DNA from: Diospyros lotus
Taxonomy: Eukaryota; Streptophyta; Magnoliopsida; Ericales; Ebenaceae
Assembly (NCBI RefSeq): GCF_014633365.1
Contig: NC_068349.1
Span: forward strand, 30,766,753-30,830,752
Direction of reading: 5' to 3'
Length of the DNA stretch: 64,000 nt
Shown: positions 54,790 through 64,000 of the stretch, in pieces
Layout of the letters: each line of letters begins with the position of its first letter
Position numbering within the stretch: position 1 is the first letter of the stretch
Translations under genes and position numbers: made by a program
Notes under the pieces: generated by a model
Database searches by the model: none
Told to the model about the DNA's origin: nothing
The model's input: only the letters and a program-made list of their open reading frames with translations

Positions 54790-54925
54790 ATGTAAAAGTC
54801 AACTTCTGATTCAAGGAAGTTGACTTTTAGAGAAGAGTCGACTTTTAGTTTCAAGAAAGTCGACTTTTAGCTTCAAGGGGAGTCAACTCTCAGTTTCAAG
54901 AGAGTCAACTCTCACAACAGTCAAC
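54790..54925. repeat. AGTCGACTTTTAG short repeats, about 26 bp
   Basis: GT(C/T)GACTTTTAG alternates with (A/G)GTCAACTCTCAG and TTCAAG over five units. A similar set occurs at 52950-53045. Both contain SalI-like GTCGAC cores and may derive from one LTR family. Confidence 0.75.
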
Positions 54926-55660
54926 AACCTGAATAAATAGTCAAACTTGCGATGTATCGGCTCATTAATTATTAAAGAACCACTATCATTAACACTTAAT
55001 GACACATCCAAAACTATCATTAATTATTAATGATGTCTGAGACACATCAGGTGCAAAATATTGGATACTAGAGGCAACACTATATGGTGTATGACTTTAT
55101 AGGTTCACTACCTGCTAGTAATCAGATAGCAACTAATGAGGGGTTAATGTTTCCTAAATCTTAATGAATTATATCCCCATTTAGGTTTTATATTTATGCT
55201 TAAAATAAATAATTATTTGCATTACATATTATTTTCAAGATGAAATAAGGAAGTTGACTTCTACAATTAATTAGGGCATAAATCGAAGATGTTGGATGAC
55301 CCATTATTGCTACTCAAATTCAAGGACCAATTATGGAGTCTAGAGGATGTTTCAAGTATACTTGGGTCAACTATTAAATGGAGTCTAACACATGGAAGGC
55401 CCAAGCACTTTAATCACAAGGAAGGCCCAAATCCAACATAAAGAAGACCAAAAACCCAACTTATGAAAATCTATTTTTATTTTATTTTTAAATATATGTT
55501 TTATGAGTGTTTCTTTATGTGTGTCTTTTAGCTAAAATCCATTTAACTTTAGATGTGTCTTTTAGCTAAAATCCACTGAACTTTAAGTGTGTCTTTTAGC
55601 TAATTTTCTTCCACTAGTTAGGTGAATGTTTTGTGAGTCCCCATTAGATATAATTATGTC
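54926..55660. other. possible left part of the Athila 5' LTR
   Basis: TGTGTCTTTTAGCTAA.. is repeated three times at 55520-55610 (about 45-bp spacing). No TG boundary could be fixed. Confidence 0.3.
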
Positions 55661-56795
55661 TAGTTGTATAATTTTAAATTGCGTGGTTTGTATTACATCT
55701 TGTGGGCTATAAATAACTCACTCGGTTGCACTTGTATGAGGCTATTATTCTTGAATCAAAGCTTAGTTGTGTTCTTAGAGTTTCTCTTTAAGAATTGCTC
55801 TTGTTCTCTCTTCTTTTCTCTCTTGTCTTCTCTTGGATTCTTATGTCATTTATTGTTAGTTTATTTTCCACCGCCTGAATGGCTAATTAATTTATGCCAT
55901 TAAATTTCTGTAATTTTAATTCACGTCTTTTTATTATCCATCACCTAAATGGCCCATTAATTTCTGCTATTTTAATTCTTATCATTTAAATTATGCCATT
56001 TAAATTCATGTTAATTAATTCTCAAATGAAAATGAGTAGCTAAATCCAATCTTGGGTTAAGGCAAGGACAATGTCCAACGCCAATGATTGTCAAAGAAAG
56101 TTGTGTTTTAAATGAGCAACATTAATTTAAATTTCAGTATGAGTGTATATTAATTATTAAGAGATCACTAGGTTTGGATTGGAACGTAAGCCTAACTTAG
56201 AACTTTCATGCCATGTATGGGAGTTACTAGAATTGGAAACGCTATCATACCCAAACACGGATGATTAATTTAGTTGTTTTGTGTATTAATTGCAATTGAA
56301 TTTATGGTAGTTTCTTAAACTAGAATCCTGCATATCATGTATGGGGATTGCTTAAACTAGAACTATCATCATCTCTAATTGCATTTAATAGTAGACCCTC
56401 ATATTTGAAATTAAATTAATGTTGCTAATATTTTATGCTAAAAATTGGGGATTAGCGGGTTGGTGCTGAATTTGTCTTAACTCAAATCTTATCCAATTCT
56501 ATATTCTCAAATTCAATGTCTATTTTAATTTCTGCCTTGTTTTATTTCATAGCATCCGTTATCTGAAAATCCAAAAAAAAATCGTGTTGCCAATTCATTT
56601 AGATGCGTGTGTGTGACATTCTTTTTCTTTTACCATAAATAAATCTCTTAATGGACGACCTGGACTCATCCAGAAAATAAATTTAATTTGGACTACAACT
56701 ACACTCGTACACTAGAAAGTATAAACCTCTCACCAAAATAAAAGAAAAAAATCTAATATAAATTTTGTTGTGTTTTAATTGCAGGGTGAGAGTGC
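55661..56795 (+). repeat. 5' LTR region of the Athila-type element (left end not fixed)
   Basis: It lies directly before the primer site. A TATAAATA box at 55708-55715 is followed by a CTCTTCT-rich leader at 55800-55850, as expected for R/U5. Internal near-repeats CCACCGCCTGAATGGCTAATTAATTT- and CCATCACCTAAATGGCCCATTAATTT-type occur at 55868 and 55938. No matching 3' LTR is seen within the window. Confidence 0.5.
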
Positions 56796-56803
56796 AATCA
56801 AAT

Positions 56804-56829
56804 TTTGGAGCTGTTGCTGGGGGGGAGAT
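56804..56829 (+). promoter_or_regulatory. degenerate Athila primer-binding site
   Basis: TTTGGAGCTGTTGCTGGGGG corresponds to the Athila site TTTGGCGCCGTTGCCGGGGA with four changes. It supports both the lineage and the plus orientation. Confidence 0.75.
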
Positions 56830-57110
56830 TAAGGCAAAAAAAAAAAAAAAAATAAGAATAAGCATCTCCTGATAAATCCGATAACTCTATTTTTTTACTT
56901 TATTTTTGTTTGTGCATGGTGTATGATACTTAGGTTAAGTAGGATTGTAGAATATCAAAATCCGTTATATAGCCTTATTAACTCTCTATCTACCACTGAA
57001 CTATCACTGACACAATCACTCATGTCTCAACACAACGAGAACATGCCACTTGCACCTAATAACATGTCTGCACATGGTAGTGACCACGGTGACCCTGATC
57101 CATTGATCAG

Positions 57111-58620
57111 AAAATGATAAAACCCCTTAGGGAATATCTTCATCCTTCTAGGCAGACAACTCCCTCATGTATTATTCTTCCCATCAACCATCATAGGTTT
57201 AATTTCAAACCTGACACCATCCAACTGTTGCCAACTTCCCATGGCATGGATTTTGAAAACCCATACACCCATATGAAAGAGTTTAAGGAAGTGTGTAGCA
57301 CCTATATGGATCATACAGTGAACAAAGATGTCATAAGATTAAAGCTCTTCCCATTTTCACTCAAGGATAAGGCTAAGATGTGGTTGAACACTCTTCCACC
57401 TAAGTCCACAGGAACCTGGAGGGAAATACAAATGACATTTTTGAAAAATATTTCCCAACCAATAGGACTACCACCCTTCAGAGGCAGATTATGAATTTTG
57501 TGTGCAAACCCAATGAGAACTTTGCTCAAACTTGGGAGAGGTTTAAAGACCCTCTCCATGCTTGCCCACACCATGCTTCTGAACAATGGAGAGTGGTCAG
57601 TTTCTTTCATGACGCTCTTAGTCCTCACTTGAAAATGCTAGTGTCCACCATGTGTAATTGTGAGTTTTATGAGAAGACTCTAGAGAAGGCATTCCAATTC
57701 TTTGATACCTTAGCAAAAAACACTAGAAACTGGGAGGTTGGACCAATATCTTCTAATGACTCAAGAGAAAATCCGCAGTCTAGAGGTAGGTACCAACTGA
57801 TTGAGAGTGATGATCTGAATGCTAGGATAGCTGCCTTGACAAGAAAGATTGAAAGTCTAGAAACCAAGAAAACACAGTTTGTTAATCAAGTGGAAGTAAA
57901 ATGTGCAGTTTGTGACACAACAAAGCACAAGACTGAGGAATGTCCTACATTACCTGCTTTTAAAGAGGTATTGTATGGACAAACAAATAACACACATTCA
58001 CACAATTTTGGGGGTAGGCAAAACCAAAATCAAGGGAAACTATTACGGGCATAACCAAAACGACAACTCATATCATCCCAACAATAGAAACCACCCAAAT
58101 TTTTCTTGGAGAAATGATTTTGCAAATCATTCTCAGCCACCCTTCCCTGCACAACAATCTTTTCAACCAAATCAAGGTTCCTCATTCAACACTTACCAGC
58201 CACCTCATAGGAGACCTTTAGAGGATACTCTACATCAATTCATCCAAAGCCAAACATGAATCAATAATCAAGTTACCAAAACTCATGAGAAAATAAACAG
58301 AGCCATGGAATACATTAGGAGGCAGTTGACCAAGTTAACACAAACATTGAGTGCAAGAGAACCCAGAAGGTTTCCATCCCAAACTATCTTAACCCAATTA
58401 GGCAAATCAACCAGGTAGAAGCTTCAAATAGTGAAACCAACACTCATGAACAAGTTCAAGCAGTGACTATCCTAAGAAGTGGAAGAATAATTGAAAAACC
58501 AATTGATCCTAGGATAAGCCAACCTATTGTTGAAGAAGAAGAACTAAAAGATCATGAACCCACCGTGGAGAAAAATGAAAAAAATGAAAAACAAAAAGAA
58601 GATGGGAAAGGTAATAACAT
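57111..58620 (+). pseudogene. Athila gag (frameshifted)
   Basis: The first segment (57114-57494) has LREYLHPSRQTTPSC, HGMDFENPYTHMKEF and LKLFPFSLKDKAKMWLN, the Retrotrans_gag core. A one-base length change in the A-run at 57444-57448 shifts the frame. The next segment (57491-58054) carries NENFAQTWERFKD, CPHH and a CAVCDTTKHKTEECP zinc-knuckle-like motif (C-x2-C-x4-H-x4-C). Further frame changes follow to 58260. The region 58262-58620 is lysine/glutamate-rich as in Athila gag C-termini. It would have formed the capsid. Confidence 0.9.
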
Positions 58621-58639
58621 TTCAGGAAAATAAATTCAA

Positions 58640-59320
58640 CAAAATGCAGATATATATAAAGTGTTTAAACAAGTGAGAATCAACATTTCACTTTTGGATG
58701 CAATAAAACAAACACTTTCATATGCCAAATTCTTGAAAGACCTTTGCATTGTAAAAAGAAAAATAAATGTGCATGAAAAATCATTTCTAACTGAACAGGT
58801 CAGTTCTATCCTACAATTCAAAACCCCTCCCAAATATAAAGATCCAGGTTGTCCAACCATTTCATGCATCATAGGAAACCAAAAAGTTGATCAAGCATTT
58901 TTAGACCTAGGAGCTAGTGTCAATCTGTTGCCATATGATGTTTATCAACAATTGGGTCTAGGAGAATTGAAGCCTACAAGAGTCACTCTATAGTTGGTGG
59001 ATAGGTCAGTCAAAGTGCCTAGAGGGATAGTTGAGGATGTATTGGTCCAAGTGGACAAGTTCTACTTTCCAGTAGATTTCATAGTGTTGGATACCCAGCC
59101 TCATCAGGGTCCTCAACCTCCTGTTCCTGTCATCTTGGGTAGATCATTCTTAGCAACATCAAATGCCATTATCAATTGTAGGAATGGCGTGTTGAAGCTA
59201 TCTTTTGAGAACATGACTATAAAAATGAATATCTTTAGGGTAGCCAAATACCAGGACACTAAGAGTGAAGTGGAGGAGGTAGACTTGATCCAAACACTGA
59301 CCAATGATTATTTTGAATAA
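58640..59320 (+). pseudogene. Athila protease (one stop codon)
   Basis: The open segment 58661-58993 contains LDLGASVNLLP, the aspartic protease active site in its usual Athila form (D-L-G-A-S replaces D-T/S-G). A TAG at 58991-58993 interrupts an otherwise continuous frame. It resumes with LVDRSVKVPRGIVEDVLVQV, the flap and strand region, and the VILGRSFLAT motif (59126-59155). It ends at 59318-59320 before the RT linker. Confidence 0.9.
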
Positions 59321-60560
59321 GAGTTCATGAGAAGACCTAAAGAAGGAAATCAAGATTTTAAGGAAATAAGAGAAGTGGAAGTCATAGGCAAAGAGAGTGA
59401 GAAGCCTACATGGATGCCTAGTTTAGAACCATTAGGGAACTTGGATAGTAAACTCACGGCTTCTAATAGCCATCCGTCCATGCCTGAGAGAAAGCCATTG
59501 CCCAGGGATTTTAAGTATGTCTTTCTAGGAGAAGGGGAAGCATTCCCAGTGGTTATCTCTTCTAGTTTAACACCTCAGCAAGAGCAACAACTGATAGAAG
59601 TTCTGAAAGCACATAGGAAGTCATTAGGATCAACCATCTCAAATTTGCAAGGTATTAGCCCTTTGATCTGTACTCATAGGATATTCTTGGAAAAATGACC
59701 AAAACAAGTTAGGTAAATGCAAAGGAGATTAAATCCCAACATGAAAGAAGTAGTTAGAAAAGAAGCGCTTAAGCTGTTGGATGCTGGAATAATTTACCCA
59801 ATCTCTGACTCTAAGTGGGTAAGTCCAACTCAGGTAGTACCAAAAAAGTCTAGAGTCACTGTAGTCTAAAATAAAAAGAATGAACTCATTCCAACCCGCA
59901 CCCAAATTGGGTGGCGCATGTGCATAGATTGTAGGAAACTCAACTCCATGACCAGGAAAAACCATTTTCCTCTACCTTTCTTGGATCAAGTTCTGGAGAG
60001 AATAGTAGGCTAAGCTTACTATTGCTTCTTAAATGGGTACTCAAGGTATAACAGATAGAAATTGCACTAGAAGATCAGGAGAAGACTACTTTCACATGTC
60101 GATTTAGGTCATTTGCTTACAGGCGCATGCCATTTGGGTTATACAATGCTCCAGCCACCTTTCAAAGGTGTATGATGAGCATTTTTAGTGAAATGGTTAA
60201 GCAGATTGTTGAAGTATTCATTGATGACTTCTCTATTTATGGAAGTAACTTTGAGGCATGTTTGGAAAATCTAAAAAAGGTTTTAGCAAGATGTGAGGAA
60301 ACAAATCTGATACTCAACTGGGAAAAGTGTCACTTCATGGTGAAACAGGGCATAGTCTTAGAGCACATCGTTTCATCTAGGGGGATGGAGGTAGACAAGT
60401 CAAAAATTGAAACCGTTCAAAAACTTCCCACTCCTAGGAATGTGAAAGACATCAGAAGTGTTTTAAGATATGCAGGGTTTTATAGGAGATTCATTCCTTC
60501 CTTTAGCATCATAAGAAGGCCCTTATTCCATTTGTTGTCTCAGAATGTTCCGTTTGAATG
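59321..60560 (+). pseudogene. Athila reverse transcriptase
   Basis: The linker (59327-59698) is open. RT begins near 59718 with RRLNPNMKEVVRKEALKLL, then ISDSKWVSPTQVVPKK, NELIPTRTQIGWRMCID and the FPLPFLDQVLERI block. Stops occur in 59696-60050, and the first catalytic aspartate motif (FL(D)GYSGY in relatives) here reads FLNGYSRY, replacing the aspartate. From 60127 the frame is open: [16 protein letters not shown], the FIDDFS catalytic box (60220-60237) and [20 protein letters not shown]. It continues into the thumb with [11 protein letters not shown]. Confidence 0.92.
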
Positions 60561-61030
60561 GACTCCTACCTGTCAAAATGCTTTTGATAAATTGAAAGAT
60601 GCACTCATCTCAGCACCCATCACCCAACCACCAGATTGGACATTACCTTTTGAGTTGATGTGTGATGTAAGTGATTTTACAATAGGAGCAGTGTTAGGGC
60701 AAAGAAAGGATAAAAGGCCATATGTCATTTACTACGCCAGCAAAACTCTCAATGAGGCTCAAAAAAATTACACCACCACTGAAAAGGAATTGTTGGCTGT
60801 AGTCTTTGCCCTGGAAAAATTCAGATCATATTTGGTGGGATCATTGGTGATAGTTTACACTGATCACGCCGCATTAAAATACTTGCTTACCAAGCAAGAC
60901 GCCAAACTGCAACTCATTCGATGGGTCTTACTCCTACAAGAGTTCAACATTGAAATCAGAGACAAGAAGAGAGTAGAGAATGTGGTGGTTGATCATCTGT
61001 CAAGGATTCTAGGTCAAGATCTCACTCAAT
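60561..61030 (+). pseudogene. Athila RNase H
   Basis: In the open frame from 60127. It shows [17 protein letters not shown] (first acidic residue in D-V-S-D), [20 protein letters not shown] (glutamate) and [11 protein letters not shown] (second aspartate), ending with VVDHLSRI. Catalytic residues are retained, and this is the best preserved domain of the element. The frame stops at 61162-61164. Confidence 0.92.
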
Positions 61031-61164
61031 TTGATGAACCAATCCATGACAATTTTCCCGATGAGCAACTATTTGAAGTGAATGTTTTTTCTACATCGTT
61101 TGTTGTCCCTTGGAATACCGACATTGCGAACTACTTGGCAACTGGTCTGATCCCAGACCACTAG

Positions 61165-62389
61165 ATTAAGCTAGATAGGCAGAAATTCTTCAGAAAAGTC
61201 ATAACCTTCTTTTGGGATAAGCCCTACCTCTTCAAGTATTGTGCTGATCAAATCCTTAAAACATGCATCCCTGAGCACGAACAACAGAGTGTCATGAATT
61301 TTTGTCACACCCTAGCATGTGGAGGTCATTTTTCCACTAAGAAAACAATTGCAAAAATCTTGCAAAGTGGATTTTATTGGCCTACACTATTTAAGGATGT
61401 TCATCAATTTTGCTCTTCTTATGACCGATGTCAAAGGCTAGAAAGTCTTACCAAGAGAAACATGATGCCCTTGCACCCCATCTGCATACTTGAAATTTTT
61501 TACTGTTGGGGCATGGATTTCATGGGGCCATTTGTCAATTCATATGGATACGAATACAGTCTACTTGCTATTGATTATGTGTCCAAATGGGTAAAGGCCA
61601 TACCAACTCGAACAAATGACCATAAAACTGTAGTAAAGTTTTTGAAAGAAAATATTTTTAGTCATTTTGGGATGCCACTGGCAATAATCAGTGATGGTGG
61701 TTCTCATTTTTGCAACTAGCCAAAAAATATGGGGTAACTCACAAGGTGTAAACCCCGTATCATCCCCAAACTAATGGTCAAGCAGAGTTAGCCAACAGGG
61801 AAATCAAATGCATCTTAGAAAAGATTGTCAACTCCAACCGAAACGATTGGTCCCTTAGGTTAGTTGATGCTCTTTAGGCATATCGAACAGCATATAAAAC
61901 CACTCTAGGTATGTCTCCTTATAGGATCATCTTTGGAAAGTCGTGTCACCTGTCTATGGAAATAGAACACAAAGCCTATTAGGTCATCCGCCAAATCAAT
62001 GAAAATTTCACTGAAGCGGGTCTTAATAGAAAACTTCAAATGAATGAGCTTGAGGAGATAAGAAATGAAGCATTCGAAAATGCTAAAATGTCCAAACTCC
62101 ACATGAAGAAGTTACATGACCAGCACATTAACCGAAAATTTTTGCAAGTCGGGCAACATGTGCTTCTTTATGATTCAAAGGTCCACATATTCCCAGGAAA
62201 ACTTAAGTCTAGATGGATAGGACCTTTCAAGGTTCGCTCTATCTCAAGTCACGGGGTATGCGTGAAATAGAAGATCTTCAGTCGGGGCAAATTTTGAAAG
62301 TCAACGGGCATCAGTTGAAGCCCTATCTAGAGATGTCGATTGTAGAGGAGGAAGATATGGATCTCGCTGATCCAGACAAAAGGGAGTGA
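61165..62389 (+). pseudogene. Athila integrase
   Basis: The zinc finger H-x-H-C-C is readable: CHTLACGGHFSTKKT, SGFYWPTLFKDVHQFC, then YDRCQR (first cysteine region C-S-S-Y-D-R-C with C to Y change). The core has GMDFMGPFVNS and ISDGGSHFCN. A small deletion/frameshift at 61719 precedes KYGVTH and [16 protein letters not shown] (the glutamate). Stops follow at 61876 and 61981. The C-terminal open part (62040-62270) holds HDQHI, GQHVLLYDSK and KSRWIGPFKV, the GPY/F module, and the last codons reach a TGA at 62387-62389. Confidence 0.92.
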
Positions 62390-63134
62390 TCAATTATATA
62401 TAAAATAAATAAATAAATAATAAAAATAAAAAAATAATAAATAAAAATATAAAATAAATTATTCATTTTCTGCATTACTTAATTAACTTTGACTCACATA
62501 GTGCTTCTCTGTGTTTAATCTAAACAAAAATTTTGCATACAAGTTCATGCATTGAAGACCGCTAGGTATGTCTATCCTCTGTCCTTTTAATTACTCATGC
62601 GCAATTCAAGTTGGGGGGGCAAGGTGTACTTAGAAATTGATTCATTGGTGTTTGAAATTGATCCATTGTACAAATAATTTTGTTTGACTCGATAATATTG
62701 TCTTGTGTGGTATATAATATTTTATTAGGCCCCTAAAAAAACAAAATTATTAAATAATAATAAATAAAAATAAAAATGAGAGAGAAAAGAGGGAGACAGA
62801 CTTGACGCTGGTGGAAACCACTTTTCTCAGGCAGTGCAATCACACTGCCCTAGAAAGAAAAAGTCACTCTGCCAAACGTTGAAAAAAAAAAAAGAGAGAC
62901 GTCAAGCGTGACAGTGCAATTATGGCACGCCTCGAGCTGAGTATGGTAGTTGGAATAGTGACTTCCACTGCCCTATAAGAGACCCCGTATCTGTATGAGG
63001 TAAGTCACATTTCTGCAAGCTCAGTCTTCTCTCATTTCTGTTGTTTTTCGATTAGGTACTATCATCCATTTTCTAAGATTCATAGTTCTTAACTTGTTTT
63101 TTACTATAGTTGTGTTTTATTTATTAAAAAAAAA
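62390..63134. other. post-pol region with polypurine-like tract
   Basis: (AAAT)n at 62401-62458. TTGGGGGGGCAAGG at 62611-62624 resembles the G-rich tract that follows pol in Athila elements, but no LTR follows. CAGTGCAAT(C/T)A..CACTGCCCTA-type repeats occur at 62832-62855 and around 62905-62980. CCCTATAAGAGACC (62970-62983) could be a TATA box, and TATGAG|GTAAGTCAC (donor at 63000) a first exon end for the ORF that follows. Confidence 0.4.
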
Positions 63135-64000
63135 ATGGATCCTCAGCTCTCAAAAATTCATAAGTACTATCCATCTCTCTCACAGAATGATTTGTAAAAA
63201 ATTTATGTTTCTAGGTGTGAAAGACTTAGGTTGTTGATGTATAATAGCATCCCTGAAGATATTTATTGGTTAATTGAAGAAAAAGTTCGATTATTAGGCG
63301 AAACTTCACCTAGTTTTAAGCACTTTCTAGGCTTGGGGAAGAGTAGTTTTGCGAAGAAACAAAGAGTGAAAAGAGTGAATGGTTGTCACAAATGTGTTCG
63401 ATGGACTTGTAACACACGATGCAAATCTGTGGGGTTCGTGTCCATAAATCAAGAAGATAAAATTAATTTTATAAAGGATGGACTGAGTAATGAGTCTTTA
63501 GATGATATCTGATTGACTCTTGAGACGTATCCGTGTGGAATAGTGCAACGAAAACTTCTTGCTCTATGGACCCAGTTCATAAGTGATATAGTCTTGGGAA
63601 TCTGACTATAAATGACCCTGTTTGCCAATCTATAAGAAAATTGGATGGAAAGCCTATCCCCACTTCATAGAAGGTGTTTAAGCCATTTCTAGACGTAAAA
63701 CCAGAGGAATATGTAAGTCACAATCAGAACTACTTGTACATACGCATGATTTTTGTTTATATTTATTCCTTGTTGAATTCTTGTATAACTACTTTTGATT
63801 GTCAAACCTCTTTTCAGGGCATACATAAAGAACAAACATAAATGGAAGGCCAGTTAGTTCGTCGAATTAATACCATATGTTTACTATGTGGCTCTTAACC
63901 TGGGAGCGATATTTGTTACACATTTACAGCAAGTGAACTTGGCCTAAAATTGGGAGAGCGAAAAATTAATTTGGTATATGGCGAGGGAAGTTGTGGATTA
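63135..64000 (+). pseudogene. unrecognised intron-containing ORF with four-cysteine motif (partial)
   Basis: From the ATG at 63135 one frame reads to about 63606 with only two stops (63195-63197 and 63510-63512). The longest clean part is 63231-63512. It has MYNSIPEDIYWLIEEKVRLL, a basic stretch KKQRVKRVNG, then CHKCVRWTCNTRCKS, a C-x2-C-x4-C-x3-C arrangement that could bind zinc. LETYPCGIVQRKLLALW follows. A second coding-like piece (about 63610-63711) ends PEEY|GTAAGT, and the acceptor CTCTTTTCAG|GGC is at 63809-63818, so exons are implied. I do not know the family. It may be an extra (envelope-position) ORF of the Athila element or an unrelated decayed host gene. It runs off the window. 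Confidence 0.45.

Larger units (their letters stand above)
56804..62389 (+). mobile_element. Athila-type Ty3-gypsy retrotransposon, internal region (decayed)
   Basis: Order primer site, gag, protease, RT, RNase H, integrase, as in Ty3-gypsy. Sequence motifs (LREYLHPSR, LKLFPFSLKDKAK, ISDSKWVSP, NELIPTRT, GWRMCID, FLKENIFSHFG, ISDGGSHFCN) are those of the Athila lineage. All domains are present but separated by several stops and frameshifts, so no polyprotein can be made. The 5' LTR lies to the left and the 3' LTR is not seen before the window ends. Confidence 0.93.

Noticed and set aside
1..64000. CRISPR arrays, bacterial operons or tRNA genes
   Set aside because: No regularly spaced identical repeats with unique spacers and no cloverleaf that I could recognise. 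Content is plant nuclear DNA.

Overview
This window looks like repeat-dense intergenic DNA from a flowering plant, probably a eudicot. The evidence is AT-rich non-coding DNA with GT-AG introns, Ty1-copia and Athila/Tat-type Ty3-gypsy retrotransposons, hAT-type miniature elements, Helitron ends, a Cassandra TRIM with a 5S-rRNA-like sequence in its LTRs, and a plant LRR receptor kinase of the FLS2/EFR/Xa21 type. No species can be named from sequence alone.

Layout. 1-4.0 kb: a Helitron 3' end, minisatellites, a 176-bp hAT miniature element and LTR-like debris. 4.5-13.7 kb: a decayed Ty1-copia element (LTRs 4537-4856 and 13361-13696) carrying two insertions. One is a 616-bp hAT element with a perfect 8-bp target duplication. 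The other is a second, opposite-strand copia derivative containing a tandem array of 612-bp units that fuse LTR sequence to antisense gag. The first copia element itself sits inside a triplicated unit of about 600 bp. 14.7-17.1 kb: the 3' end of a host gene or pseudogene, with a 1.44-kb solo LTR in its intron. 18.7-30.4 kb: stacked Ty3-gypsy LTR remnants, a complete Cassandra TRIM (23621-24286, GCTGA target duplication), a 2.85-kb solo LTR (24973-27823, CTTCC target duplication) and an antisense Tat-like gag with its primer-binding site.

30.4-43.2 kb: CT-rich and very AT-rich DNA with a degenerate ~240-bp tandem repeat and a Helitron-like terminal hairpin. It also holds exon fragments of SECRET AGENT (O-GlcNAc transferase) that end where a Helitron 3' terminus begins (40562), which suggests gene capture. 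43.3-46.5 kb: the only clearly intact protein-coding gene, a two-exon, minus-strand, non-RD LRR receptor kinase of 1027 residues. 47.4-51.3 kb: hairpin repeats, two more hAT-type elements with 8-bp target duplications, and a 100-N assembly gap. 51.4-54.3 kb: a Ty3-gypsy LTR with an internal duplication, ending inside a copia reverse transcriptase remnant. 55.7-62.4 kb: an Athila-type element with a degenerate primer-binding site and gag, protease, RT, RNase H and integrase, all broken by stops and frameshifts. 62.4-64 kb: an unrecognised, apparently intron-containing ORF with a four-cysteine motif, running off the window.

Apart from the receptor kinase (predicted plasma-membrane immune receptor) and perhaps the 14.7-17.1 kb gene, nothing here is expected to encode a working host protein. 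The main interest is in transposon biology: captured gene fragments, nested insertions and chimeric tandem arrays.
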